This document shows, piece by piece, positions 30,896 through 40,060 of a DNA stretch of 64,000 nucleotides. The position numbers and the translations under genes are program-made. The DNA lies in contig CACBFE010000002.1 of the NCBI GenBank assembly GCA_902538445.1, forward strand, positions 75,759 through 139,758, given 5' to 3'. Every line of letters starts with the position of its first letter. Positions within the stretch are counted from its first letter, which is position 1. Below the pieces are notes generated by a model. The model ran no database searches and was not told the origin of the DNA. It saw nothing but the letters and a program-made list of their open reading frames with translations. This stretch comes from an uncultured Pelagibacteraceae bacterium. GTDB lineage: Bacteria > Pseudomonadota > Alphaproteobacteria > Pelagibacterales > Pelagibacteraceae.

Positions 30896-30949
30896 ATGAT
30901 TGGTGAAGCAATTGTAATCATAGCAATTTTAGCAATTATTTTTAATTAA
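30896..30949 (+). CDS. Unannotated 17-aa hydrophobic micro-peptide (MIGEAIVIIAILAIIFN)
   Basis: ATG preceded by perfect Shine-Dalgarno GGAGGT at near-ideal spacing (TTTGGAGGTATTTAAATG). Confidence 0.5.
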   Translation: MIGEAIVIIAILAIIFN

Positions 30950-30991
30950 GAAAAATTTAAAGTTAAAGATACGGTTTAAGCTTTATTTAAG

Positions 30992-33325
30992 CTAAGATAT
31001 TTTTTTGCCAAACCTAAAGTTAATATAACCAAAAATTAGCAATGAAATTAAAGCAAATGGATAAACTACTGCTTTATTAGGCCTTTTAGGATTTTCAATT
31101 TTAAAACTACTTATAATATCGCCCATCTGCATCCCAGATTTTTTTGCTTCCCCCCTCCAATTCAATTTATCTATAATTAATTGATCATTTTGCTCTGAAA
31201 GCGTTGCACCGTATTCCTCTAAATTATAATTGTTTTCAAATTTTCCCTTATCAATAACAAATAACTTATATCTTTCACCATACTCAGTAATTCTTGTTAC
31301 TTTAATATGAACTTCTTTCGATGGATCAAATGATAGGTTTTGAATATGTTCAGTTGAAAGTTTTTGTTCGTTAAACTTTGGATAAAACTTTCCTAAAACA
31401 TAATCTGGAGCTAAAAAAGATAAAGCGATAATCAAAAAAGCAATTATCTCGTACCATCTTAACCTATTAATGAACCATTGTTGTGTAGCTGCCGTAAAAA
31501 CCAAAATTCCTATTAATGAAGTTGTTATAACCATTAAAGCTTTCCAGATACTATCTACGCCGATTAATAAAAGTTCGTGGTTAAATAAAAAGACAATTGG
31601 TAGAATTCCTGTTCTCAAACTATACCAGATAGCTTGGAGTCCTGTTCTTAAAGGATCGCCGCCAGAAATTGCAGCTGCCGCATAAGACGCTAAACCAACA
31701 GGCGGTGTTACATCGGCCATCAATCCAAAATAAAACACGAATAAGTGAACAGCGATTAACGGAAAAATAAATCCAGAAGCATTTCCAACATCAACTAAAA
31801 CTGTAGCCATTAGTGAAGCAACTACTACGTAGTTTGCAGTCGTAGGTAGACCCATGCCGAGAAGTAAACAAAGAATAATAGTTAGTAAAATTAATATAAT
31901 CACATTATCTCTAGCAATTGTCTCGATAACTATAATTAAATTAGTGCTTAGCCCTGTAGACCCTACCGCACCTACTATTATACCTGCTGTGGCAATAGCT
32001 ATCCCAACTCCCACCATATTAATTGCACCTTTTTGAAGTCCAACAATAGTTTGGTTCCACCACTCGATTAAGCCAATTTTATAATCTTGGTTTTTTATAA
32101 TACGATTAATCAAATTCACAAAGATTAGAGAGATCGTTGCATAAAAAATTGAAAAACCTGCTGTATATCTCATATAAACAAGTAGAAAAATTAAAACAAA
32201 AATTGGTATTAAAAAATGTAGTCCTGATAAAAAAGTTCTCTTTAAATGTGGAACGTCTGCATCATCCATTCCTTTAAGTCCTAGTTTAAGAGCCTCTAAG
32301 TGAGATATGTAAAATAAAGCGATGTAAGAAATAATAGCTGGTAAAAAGGCATGTTTTACAACTTCAAAATAAGTAACGCCTATAAAACTTGCCATAACGA
32401 AAGCCGCAGCTCCCATGACCGGCGGCATAATTTGACCATTTACAGATGAAGAAACTTCAATTGCTCCAGCTTTTTCTTGAGAGAAACCAGTTTTTTTCAT
32501 TATTGGGATTGTAAAAGTTCCTGTAGTAACAGTATTTGCAATTGAAGAACCTGAAATCATTCCTGTCATTCCTGATCCTAAAATTGCTGCTTTAGCAGGT
32601 CCTCCCCGCATCTTTCCAACCATGGCGAATGCTAAATCTAAAAAATACTTTCCTCCGCCTGCAGTTTCTAACAGTGCTCCAAAAAGAACGAACAAAAATA
32701 TAAAATCAACAGAAACACCTATGGGAATTCCAAAAATAGCTTCTTGATCAAACCATTGAAATCCGACTAATCTTTTTACAGATAAACCTCCATGAGAAAT
32801 GATATCAGGTGCATATTTTCCAAAATAAGAAAATAAAAGAAAGCAGATAGCGATAATTACCAAAGGTAAACCTATTGCTCTCCTTGTGGCCTCTAAAAGT
32901 ATTAAAATACCAGTTGCTCCAATAATAAGCTCTACAGGAACTTTAAATCCAAATATCTCTTTAACTAAGAGAATACCTCCCCTATTAACAAGATCATCAT
33001 AAAAAAAATAAATATAAAGACAACAGCATGCAGCGACAATACTTATAAGAATATCTAGAGCTGATATTTTTTTCCCTCTTACCATAGGAAAAATTAAAAA
33101 TGTAAGCGTCAAAGCAAAACCTAGATGTATTGCTCGAGCAGGTAAACCTTTGAACATTCCAAAGTTAAACCAAAAAGGAAAAGGAGAGGCATACCAAAGT
33201 TGAAACAAAGTCCACAGAATAGCTATACCAAAAACTATTTTTAAATGTAGGCCTGATAGATTTCGTGTCGGAGAAATATCTTCTTGAATTTTATCTTTAA
33301 TCTTACTTTGAATAGTTTTATTCAT
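30992..33325 (-). CDS. TRAP transporter, fused small and large permease subunits (TAXI-associated)
   Basis: 777-aa polytopic protein; TRAP large-subunit segments (GSGMTGMISGSSIANTVTTGTFTIPIMKKTGFS, GMGLPTTANYVV); extra C-terminal soluble domain. Confidence 0.92.
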   Translation of the reverse strand: MNKTIQSKIKDKIQEDISPTRNLSGLHLKIVFGIAILWTLFQLWYASPFPFWFNFGMFKGLPARAIHLGFALTLTFLIFPMVRGKKISALDILISIVAACCCLYIYFFYDDLVNRGGILLVKEIFGFKVPVELIIGATGILILLEATRRAIGLPLVIIAICFLLFSYFGKYAPDIISHGGLSVKRLVGFQWFDQEAIFGIPIGVSVDFIFLFVLFGALLETAGGGKYFLDLAFAMVGKMRGGPAKAAILGSGMTGMISGSSIANTVTTGTFTIPIMKKTGFSQEKAGAIEVSSSVNGQIMPPVMGAAAFVMASFIGVTYFEVVKHAFLPAIISYIALFYISHLEALKLGLKGMDDADVPHLKRTFLSGLHFLIPIFVLIFLLVYMRYTAGFSIFYATISLIFVNLINRIIKNQDYKIGLIEWWNQTIVGLQKGAINMVGVGIAIATAGIIVGAVGSTGLSTNLIIVIETIARDNVIILILLTIILCLLLGMGLPTTANYVVVASLMATVLVDVGNASGFIFPLIAVHLFVFYFGLMADVTPPVGLASYAAAAISGGDPLRTGLQAIWYSLRTGILPIVFLFNHELLLIGVDSIWKALMVITTSLIGILVFTAATQQWFINRLRWYEIIAFLIIALSFLAPDYVLGKFYPKFNEQKLSTEHIQNLSFDPSKEVHIKVTRITEYGERYKLFVIDKGKFENNYNLEEYGATLSEQNDQLIIDKLNWRGEAKKSGMQMGDIISSFKIENPKRPNKAVVYPFALISLLIFGYINFRFGKKIS

Positions 33326-33350
33326 TTCGTTTAAGATACATTATTATAAA

Positions 33351-33382
33351 AAAAAAGGCCCAAAAAATATTGGGCCTTTTTT
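33351..33382. terminator. Bidirectional intrinsic terminator or attenuator between TAXI receptor and TRAP permease genes
   Basis: AAAAAAGGCCCA-AAAAATAT-TGGGCCTTTTTT: 12-bp perfect stem, 8-nt loop, A/T tracts on both sides. Confidence 0.85.
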
Positions 33383-33402
33383 AATTTAATTAAAAAGTTG
33401 AA

Positions 33403-34407
33403 TTACATTAATCCAGCTTCTTTGTAGTACTTAATTGCACCTGGATGTAATGGAGCTGATAATCCATCAGCTATCATATTTTTCTTTTCCAATGGCGCAA
33501 AAGCAGGATGTTGTGCTCTGAAATCATCAAAGTTTTCCATTACCGCTTTTGTTACTAAGTACACTAACTCTTCAGAAACATCTGCGCTTGTAACAACTGT
33601 AGCTTTTACACCAAATGTTGTAGCATCTTTTTTCTGATTTGAGTAAGTCCCTGCTGGGATCACTGCTTTAGCATAATAGTCAGCTCCATCAATTAAACCT
33701 TGAACTGGTGCACCAGTCAGATTAATTGGGCTTGCTTTTGCTTTACAAGTTGCTGCTTGCTCCATAGCACCATTAGGAAATCCAACTGAATATCCAAATG
33801 CATCTATTTTACCGTCGCAAAGAGCTTTCACTTGCTCAGAAGAAGTAAGTTCAGTAGTTGCTTTGAACATACTCATGTCCGCTCCCATAGCTTTCATTAA
33901 TTCTTCCATAGTTCCTCTTTGACCAGAACCTGGGTTACCAATGTTTACCGTTTTTCCTTTTAGACCTTTAAAATCTTTTATTTTAGATTTTTTACTAGCC
34001 CAAATTTGGAATGGTTCATTGTGAACAGAAAATACAGCTCTTAAATTACTAAACTGTTTTCCTTCCCATTTACTAGAACCGTTGTAAGCATGATACTGCC
34101 AGTCTGACTGTGCAACACCAAATTGAAACTCACCATCTTTGATTTGTCCAATATTATAGTTAGAACCACCTGTTGAAGGTGCTGTACATCTGTAAGCTTT
34201 AGCTGTACCTTTTTTTCTACCGTGATCAGCACTAATTGCTGACTTATGTAACATTTTACATATAGCGTTACCTGTTTGGAAATATACTCCAGTAGGTCCG
34301 CCTGTTCCTATTGTAAAGAACTCTGCTGATTTAGCGATTGAAGTAATAGGGCTTGAAAAAGCAAACATTACTAGTACCGCTGAAATCAATGACGTTATTT
34401 TTCTCAT
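33403..34407 (-). CDS. TAXI-family TRAP transporter solute receptor
   Basis: Signal peptide then FFTIGTGGPTGVYFQTGNAICKML; VNIGNPGSGQRGTMEELMKAMG; strong GAGGAG SD upstream. Confidence 0.95.
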   Translation of the reverse strand: MRKITSLISAVLVMFAFSSPITSIAKSAEFFTIGTGGPTGVYFQTGNAICKMLHKSAISADHGRKKGTAKAYRCTAPSTGGSNYNIGQIKDGEFQFGVAQSDWQYHAYNGSSKWEGKQFSNLRAVFSVHNEPFQIWASKKSKIKDFKGLKGKTVNIGNPGSGQRGTMEELMKAMGADMSMFKATTELTSSEQVKALCDGKIDAFGYSVGFPNGAMEQAATCKAKASPINLTGAPVQGLIDGADYYAKAVIPAGTYSNQKKDATTFGVKATVVTSADVSEELVYLVTKAVMENFDDFRAQHPAFAPLEKKNMIADGLSAPLHPGAIKYYKEAGLM

Positions 34408-34470
34408 GTGTACTCCTCTTGTTATAATAATTAATTTAACTATGTTATTTGATAGAGGTCAAAGAGAATC

Positions 34471-35709
34471 TTATAAATTTTTGGCCCAATTTGATAATTT
34501 AGAAACACCTTCGACTACATTTGGGGCGTACTTTTTAATCATTTCATCATCTATCATTTTACAGTTTGTAACATTTCTAAAAAATTCTATTCCGTCAAAA
34601 TCAGTATAGCTTAATCTCGTCAACATTTTTTTTGGTTTAAAACCGAAGTCTGAGCCTGGTAACATTGCCACTCCTGTATCATTTAAAATAGCCTTACATA
34701 GTTCTGATGATGATTTATATTTTTTGTTTTTAAATTCTGGCATTAAATAAAATGCTCCTTGAGGTGGCGCTATCAGTATTTTGTTTGATTTTAGATTGTT
34801 ATAAACATAGTTCCCCACAGCTTTTAATATTGCTGTCACTTTAAGTTTATAGAGATCATGTTCATGAGCATAAGCTTCTACAGATGCATATTGTGTAGGC
34901 GTATTAACTGTTGAATAAGACTCACTTGCAAGTGACTTTAAACTTTTCAAAAATTCAGTCAATTTTTTTGGTACAGCTAAAAATCCTAATCTCCAACCTC
35001 CTGCTCCGCACCATTTACTTAATCCGCCAGTGATGAAAGTAAATTCAGGATAAAATTTTGAAATTGAATTATATTCACTAGAAAAAGTAAGATCAGTATA
35101 AATTTCATCCGATAAAACCAAAATTTTATATTTTTTGGCTACCATGGCTAATTCTTCTAAATTTTTACAAACTGCTCCTGATGGATTATTAGGTGAATTA
35201 ATGATTAGAATTAAGTTTTTATTTTTGCCAATTAATTTAATTTTTTTTTCAAGTTCTTTTCCGGTTGGAAACCAATTATTTGACCTTGATGTTTCTAACC
35301 AATGTACTCTGTTAGAACCAATTTCTGCCTGAGGTTCGTAAGAAACCCAACCTGGTGCGGGAATTATTATTTCTCCATTAAATGCGATATGAATAAGTAA
35401 CATCGCTTCTTTCGAGCCAGGTGTAATTAGTATGTTTTCTTTTGGGTAATCGTTTCTTGTTCTTTTATATAAATATTTTGAAATATTATCTCTTAATTCA
35501 GGCAATCCTTGAATAGGCAAATATTCTTTTCTATGAGCGTTTTTTTTTAGTGCCTCTACAATTTTTTCTGGAACTGGAAAAGGTGATTGTCCAAAACCAA
35601 ACTGATATACTTTTTTTCCTTCAGAAATTAGTTTTTTAGATTTTTCGTTTATTACAAGGGTTGAAGACTCTTTTAACCTCAGAATTTTCTTTTTTACTTT
35701 AGATGACAT
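34471..35709 (-). CDS. PLP-dependent aminotransferase (class I/II)
   Basis: NSPNNPSGAV, LSDEIYTDLTF, ITGGLSKWCGAGGWRLGF (PLP-Lys region). Confidence 0.92.
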   Translation of the reverse strand: MSSKVKKKILRLKESSTLVINEKSKKLISEGKKVYQFGFGQSPFPVPEKIVEALKKNAHRKEYLPIQGLPELRDNISKYLYKRTRNDYPKENILITPGSKEAMLLIHIAFNGEIIIPAPGWVSYEPQAEIGSNRVHWLETSRSNNWFPTGKELEKKIKLIGKNKNLILIINSPNNPSGAVCKNLEELAMVAKKYKILVLSDEIYTDLTFSSEYNSISKFYPEFTFITGGLSKWCGAGGWRLGFLAVPKKLTEFLKSLKSLASESYSTVNTPTQYASVEAYAHEHDLYKLKVTAILKAVGNYVYNNLKSNKILIAPPQGAFYLMPEFKNKKYKSSSELCKAILNDTGVAMLPGSDFGFKPKKMLTRLSYTDFDGIEFFRNVTNCKMIDDEMIKKYAPNVVEGVSKLSNWAKNL

Positions 35710-35749
35710 TTTAACTTTAAATTACCTATACGGGGACTGCCTATTAGAA

Positions 35750-35806
35750 GTCAAATCAATTGTTAAAATTGGAACATTTGACAAAACGATTCGGTCATGT
35801 TTTAAT
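35750..35806 (+). promoter_or_regulatory. Sigma70-like promoter overlapped by an inverted repeat, upstream of the helicase gene
   Basis: TTGACA (35778-35783), 17-nt spacer, TTTAAT (35801-35806). GTCAAATCAATT-gttaa-AATTG-gaac-ATTTGAC (35750-35782) overlaps the -35. Confidence 0.55.
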
Positions 35807-35865
35807 CTTACTTTGTTCTCAACTTTGATCTACATATAGTATAAAAAAAAATATCTGACACAAAT

Positions 35866-38331
35866 ATGAATTCCAACTCAAGAAATATCATAGCTCTTTT
35901 AGGCCCAACTAACACTGGAAAGACTTATGTGGCCATTGAAAAAATGTTTGAATTTGAGACTGGAATATTTGGTTTGCCCTTAAGACTTTTAGCTAGAGAA
36001 GTTTATGACAAATGTGTGAATAGAGTTGGAGTAGAAAAAGTTGCTCTAATTACAGGAGAAGAAAAAATAATCCCAAGCACTGCGAATTATTTTATATGCA
36101 CAGTTGAGTCAATGCCTAAGGATAAAATAGTAGATTTTATTGCTATCGACGAAATTCAAATGTGTGCAGATAGAGAAAGAGGCCATATTTTCACTGAACG
36201 AATGTTACAGTCTCGTGGAACAAAATTAACAATGTTTCTTGGGTCACAAATCATGGCAAACATTATTAATGAATTAGTTAACAATGTTCATTTTGAGAAT
36301 AAAGAACGATATTCAAAATTAAGTTATTCAGGAATTAAAAAAATATCAAGGCTTGATAGAAAAGTAGCAATTATAGCTTTCTCTATTGAGGATGTGTATG
36401 CAATAGCTGAGTTAGTTAGACGTCAAAAAGGTGGAGCTGCAGTAATTATGGGTTCATTGAGTCCTAAAACAAGAAATTCTCAAGTTGGTTTATACCAGTC
36501 AGGAGACGTAGATTATTTAATTGCCACAGACGCAATCGGAATGGGTTTAAATATGGATATCAATGAAATTTATTTTTCTAATTTAAAAAAATTTGATGGA
36601 AAAAAAACAAGACGGTTAAATTTAATCGAAATGTCTCAAATAGCTGGTCGCGCTGGTCGTTATAAAAATGATGGAGGATTTGGAACCACTGGAGATTGTG
36701 AAACTTTAAATTCAGATGAAATTGAAAAGATTGAAAAGCATCATTTACCTGATACCAAAACAATTTATTGGAGAAATTCAAATCTAGATTTTAGAAGTCC
36801 AGAAAAATTAATTGCGACTCTTGAGCTTAAACCTAATCAAAAAAACCTTTTAAGAACAAATGACTCGCTTGATGAAAGTGTATTAAGGTTTTTTCTAAAA
36901 AAAGGTGTAAATAATATTATTTACCATAAAAATTTAGAACTATTATGGGAATGCTGTCAGATCCCAGATTTTGAAAAGAAAGCTTATAACCAACATATAA
37001 ATGTAATAGACAAAGTATTTCAATTTTTATCTACAAGAAAAAGAAAAATTCCAAGTTCTTTCATGAAAGAACAATTAAAGGGTCTTGAGAGAGATCATGG
37101 AAATGTTGATTTATTGTCCCATAGACTTTCCAATGTAAGAACCTGGTCTTACGTGGCTAATAAAAAAAACTGGGTAGAAAACTCTGACTATTGGGTTCAA
37201 CTTACTAAAAGTATTGAGGACAAATTGTCTGACAAATTACACGAAGAATTAACAAAAAGTTTTATAGATAAAAAAATTAGTATTCTTTCAAGAAGCTTAA
37301 AACAGGATTTAGTTTTAAATACAGAAATTAACGATGAAAATAAGATACATATTGATGGACAGTTAGTTGGGGAATTAAAGGGTTTAAAATTTATTATAGA
37401 GGTTACATCTAAAACACTAGACACCGATATCAAATCAATCAAAAAGGCCGCAAGAAAAGGCGTAGAAAAAGAACTAATTAAAAGAGTTGACGAAATTTTA
37501 ACAAATTCTGAAATAGAAATTGAAAATCAAGGCAAGATAATTTGGAAGGGAAATCCTATTGCAAGACTAAAAAAAGGCAGCAATTACTTGAGTCCTCATA
37601 TAGATATTATCGCTGATGAATCGTTAAATGAGATCTCAAAATCTAAGTTAGTTAATTTCTTAAATAGATGGCTTACTAATCACATTGATAAGGAACTAGG
37701 TGATTTAATCAATTTAACAAAACATCAAATTAATAATCAATATTTGAGAGGATTGGTTTTCCAACTTTATGAAAATAATGGTGTCATTAAAAGAAGCGAG
37801 GTAGATAAAATTGTGAAATCAATTCCAGCAGATGAAAGGAAAAAATTGTGGGGTATGGGAATTAAAATAGGTAGATATCATATTTATTTACCCAAAATGC
37901 TTAAGCCTAAAGCAGTAGAGTTTCGAATTCGCTTATGGAAAATATTTCACAATCTATCTGATAAAAATAAAATTCCTAAATCAGGATTAAATTTTTTGGT
38001 TGACGCCAACTTAAATAAAAGTTTTCTTTTACTTTGCGGATTTGAAAAATTTCAAGAATTATTCGTAAGAATTGATATTCTTGAAAAATTATTTCTAAAA
38101 ATTTTAGAAAATACTAAGGATAAAAAATTCAAGATAAATTCTGAAATGATGAACCTTTTGGGCTGCTCTAAGGATAATTTCTATAAATTGATGACTTATA
38201 TGAATTATAAAAAGGATAAAACAGCTGATACTTATATTTTCAGAGGCGAAAAAAAGAGAAAAGAGAAAATAATACGATTTGACAAAAAGGAAAATCCATT
38301 TAATAAACTGCTTTCTCTAAATTTAAAATAA
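35866..38331 (+). CDS. Suv3-like SF2 RNA helicase
   Basis: LLGPTNTGKTYVAIEKM, LRLLAREVYDK, VTGEE-like region, DEIQMCADRERGHIFTERML, ATDAIGMGLNMDI, QIAGRAGRY. Confidence 0.88.
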   Translation: MNSNSRNIIALLGPTNTGKTYVAIEKMFEFETGIFGLPLRLLAREVYDKCVNRVGVEKVALITGEEKIIPSTANYFICTVESMPKDKIVDFIAIDEIQMCADRERGHIFTERMLQSRGTKLTMFLGSQIMANIINELVNNVHFENKERYSKLSYSGIKKISRLDRKVAIIAFSIEDVYAIAELVRRQKGGAAVIMGSLSPKTRNSQVGLYQSGDVDYLIATDAIGMGLNMDINEIYFSNLKKFDGKKTRRLNLIEMSQIAGRAGRYKNDGGFGTTGDCETLNSDEIEKIEKHHLPDTKTIYWRNSNLDFRSPEKLIATLELKPNQKNLLRTNDSLDESVLRFFLKKGVNNIIYHKNLELLWECCQIPDFEKKAYNQHINVIDKVFQFLSTRKRKIPSSFMKEQLKGLERDHGNVDLLSHRLSNVRTWSYVANKKNWVENSDYWVQLTKSIEDKLSDKLHEELTKSFIDKKISILSRSLKQDLVLNTEINDENKIHIDGQLVGELKGLKFIIEVTSKTLDTDIKSIKKAARKGVEKELIKRVDEILTNSEIEIENQGKIIWKGNPIARLKKGSNYLSPHIDIIADESLNEISKSKLVNFLNRWLTNHIDKELGDLINLTKHQINNQYLRGLVFQLYENNGVIKRSEVDKIVKSIPADERKKLWGMGIKIGRYHIYLPKMLKPKAVEFRIRLWKIFHNLSDKNKIPKSGLNFLVDANLNKSFLLLCGFEKFQELFVRIDILEKLFLKILENTKDKKFKINSEMMNLLGCSKDNFYKLMTYMNYKKDKTADTYIFRGEKKRKEKIIRFDKKENPFNKLLSLNLK

Positions 38332-38721
38332 ATGACTAAATTAGATAAAGACAGTGTTATAGGAATTTCTGCATTACTTGTACATGCCGCAAACATAGAT
38401 GAAATTTACTCTGATCATGAAAAAGATTTAATAAAGTCTTTTATCAAATCATATCTGGAGGATGAAAATGTAAATGAAATTTTAAAAAAAGCTGAGGAAA
38501 TAGAAAATAATTCAAATCAATTATTAAATTATACAAATATAATTAAAGAAAAATCTATTGAAGTTAAGAAAGATATCATAGAACATCTCTGGAAAGTAAT
38601 AATTTCGGACAATACTATTGATCAGTACGAGTCTAATCTAATGAGAAGAATTTGTGGACTGATTTATTTTTCAGATAAAGAATGTGGGGAAATAAAATTA
38701 AAATTAATTAATCACAAATGA
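38332..38721 (+). CDS. TerB-like tellurite-resistance-domain protein
   Basis: Helical acidic protein: [27 protein letters not shown]..., [27 protein letters not shown]. Confidence 0.7.
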   Translation: MTKLDKDSVIGISALLVHAANIDEIYSDHEKDLIKSFIKSYLEDENVNEILKKAEEIENNSNQLLNYTNIIKEKSIEVKKDIIEHLWKVIISDNTIDQYESNLMRRICGLIYFSDKECGEIKLKLINHK

Positions 38722-39059
38722 CGTATATTGTAAAAGACGAATGTATAAAATGTAAGCTTACAGACTGTGTTGAAGTTTGTCCTGTAGATTGTTTCTATGA
38801 AGGAGAAAATATGCTAACTATTAACCCAGATGAATGTATAGACTGTGGTGTGTGTGAGCCTGAGTGTCCAATAGATGCCATAAAAGCAGATACAGATGAA
38901 AGTGTAAAAGATATGGAAAAATGGTTATTGCTAAATAAAAAGTTTTCTGCAATATGGCCAAATATCTCTAAAAAGAAGGATCCAATGCCGGAACATGAAA
39001 AATTTAGAAATATTAAAAATAAGTATGATAAACACTTCTCAGAAAAACCTGGGAAGTAA
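38718..39059 (+). CDS. fdxA: 7Fe/8Fe-type ferredoxin
   Basis: [29 protein letters not shown]...[16 protein letters not shown]. Confidence 0.95.
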   Translation: MTYIVKDECIKCKLTDCVEVCPVDCFYEGENMLTINPDECIDCGVCEPECPIDAIKADTDESVKDMEKWLLLNKKFSAIWPNISKKKDPMPEHEKFRNIKNKYDKHFSEKPGK

Positions 39060-39065
39060 ACATTT

Positions 39066-39728
39066 ATGCCAAAAAAGAAAAAAGTAAAAAAAGTAAAAAA
39101 AGCTCTTAAAAATAAATCACCTAAAAAAGTAAAACAATCATTAAAGCTTTTGGATAAAAAAAATAATATTCCTGGCCCTGATGAAAAACCTGAAATCAAG
39201 AAGATTAAAAAGCAACCCACTGAAAAAAGAATCTATAATTTAAAAGATTTTGTTGTTTATCCTAAACACGGTGTGGGCCAAATAATGGCTGTTGACAAAT
39301 CAAAGATTGGAGAAATTGAAATCCAATTTTATAAAATATTAGTAGAGAAAGAAAAGTTAACTTTAACCGTTCCTATTAATCAACAATCGAAATTACGTCC
39401 GATAGCCTCTATTAATCAAATCAATAAGTGTGTTTCTATTTTGAAAACAAAACCAAAAATTAAAAGAACTATGTGGAGTCGACGTGCTCAAGAATATGAT
39501 CAAAAAATCAATTCTGGTAAAATTTATGAATTGGCCGAAGTTGTCAAAGATCTAAATAAAAATACAGATATTATTGCCGATCAATCTTATTCTGAAAGGC
39601 AATTATTTGAGAAAGCTTACGAAAGACTAAAATCAGAGTTTGAGGCAGTTTTAAAAATCAGTCCTGAAGAAGTTCAGAAAAAAATGGACAAAGCATTAGG
39701 AAGAACAAATATTGTAGAAAGCGCGTAA
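39066..39728 (+). CDS. CarD-family transcriptional regulator with Lys-rich N-terminal extension
   Basis: DFVVYPKHGVGQIMAVDK and TVPINQQSKLRPIAS CarD/TRCF-RID signature; N-terminal PKKKKVKKVKKALKNKSPKK tail. Confidence 0.9.
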   Translation: MPKKKKVKKVKKALKNKSPKKVKQSLKLLDKKNNIPGPDEKPEIKKIKKQPTEKRIYNLKDFVVYPKHGVGQIMAVDKSKIGEIEIQFYKILVEKEKLTLTVPINQQSKLRPIASINQINKCVSILKTKPKIKRTMWSRRAQEYDQKINSGKIYELAEVVKDLNKNTDIIADQSYSERQLFEKAYERLKSEFEAVLKISPEEVQKKMDKALGRTNIVESA

Positions 39729-39732
39729 TAAA

Positions 39733-39765
39733 AAACGCCCTCTTTAAAAAATAAAAAGGGCGTTT
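39733..39765. terminator. Intrinsic terminator between CarD gene and the Lys/Arg micro-ORF
   Basis: AAACGCCC...GGGCGTTT stem with flanking A and T runs. Confidence 0.8.
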
Positions 39766-39779
39766 AGTTAAAGAGAAAA

Positions 39780-39851
39780 CTATCTTCTTCTTCTTCTCTT
39801 TTTTGCTTTCTTTTTAGTTTTCTTTTTAGCTTTTTTTCTTCTTTTAGCCAT
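39780..39851 (-). CDS. Unannotated 23-aa ultra-basic peptide (MAKRRKKAKKKTKKKAKKRRRRR)
   Basis: Complete ATG-TAG frame; upstream GGGAG SD; dedicated terminator downstream. Confidence 0.6.
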   Translation of the reverse strand: MAKRRKKAKKKTKKKAKKRRRRR

Positions 39852-40060
39852 CTTTTCTCCCTTGTTAATAAACAAATCTTAGTGATTCGTTTGTTAATTA
39901 AACATTAATTATTAAAAGATTCATGTCAAATACAAATTAATTTAGAAAATTGATTCAAAAATTAAATTTTTAATTAATTTTTTTAATTTTAAATTACTTT
40001 ACAAAAAGTTAGTAATATCAATGTTTTTTTAAGCAATTGTTTTATTTTTTATTAATTAAT

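Noticed and set aside
38795-39220. Minus-strand 141-aa Phe-rich ORF
   Set aside because: Antisense to fdxA and the Lys-rich start of the CarD gene; AAA/AAG-rich sense strand produces the Phe runs.
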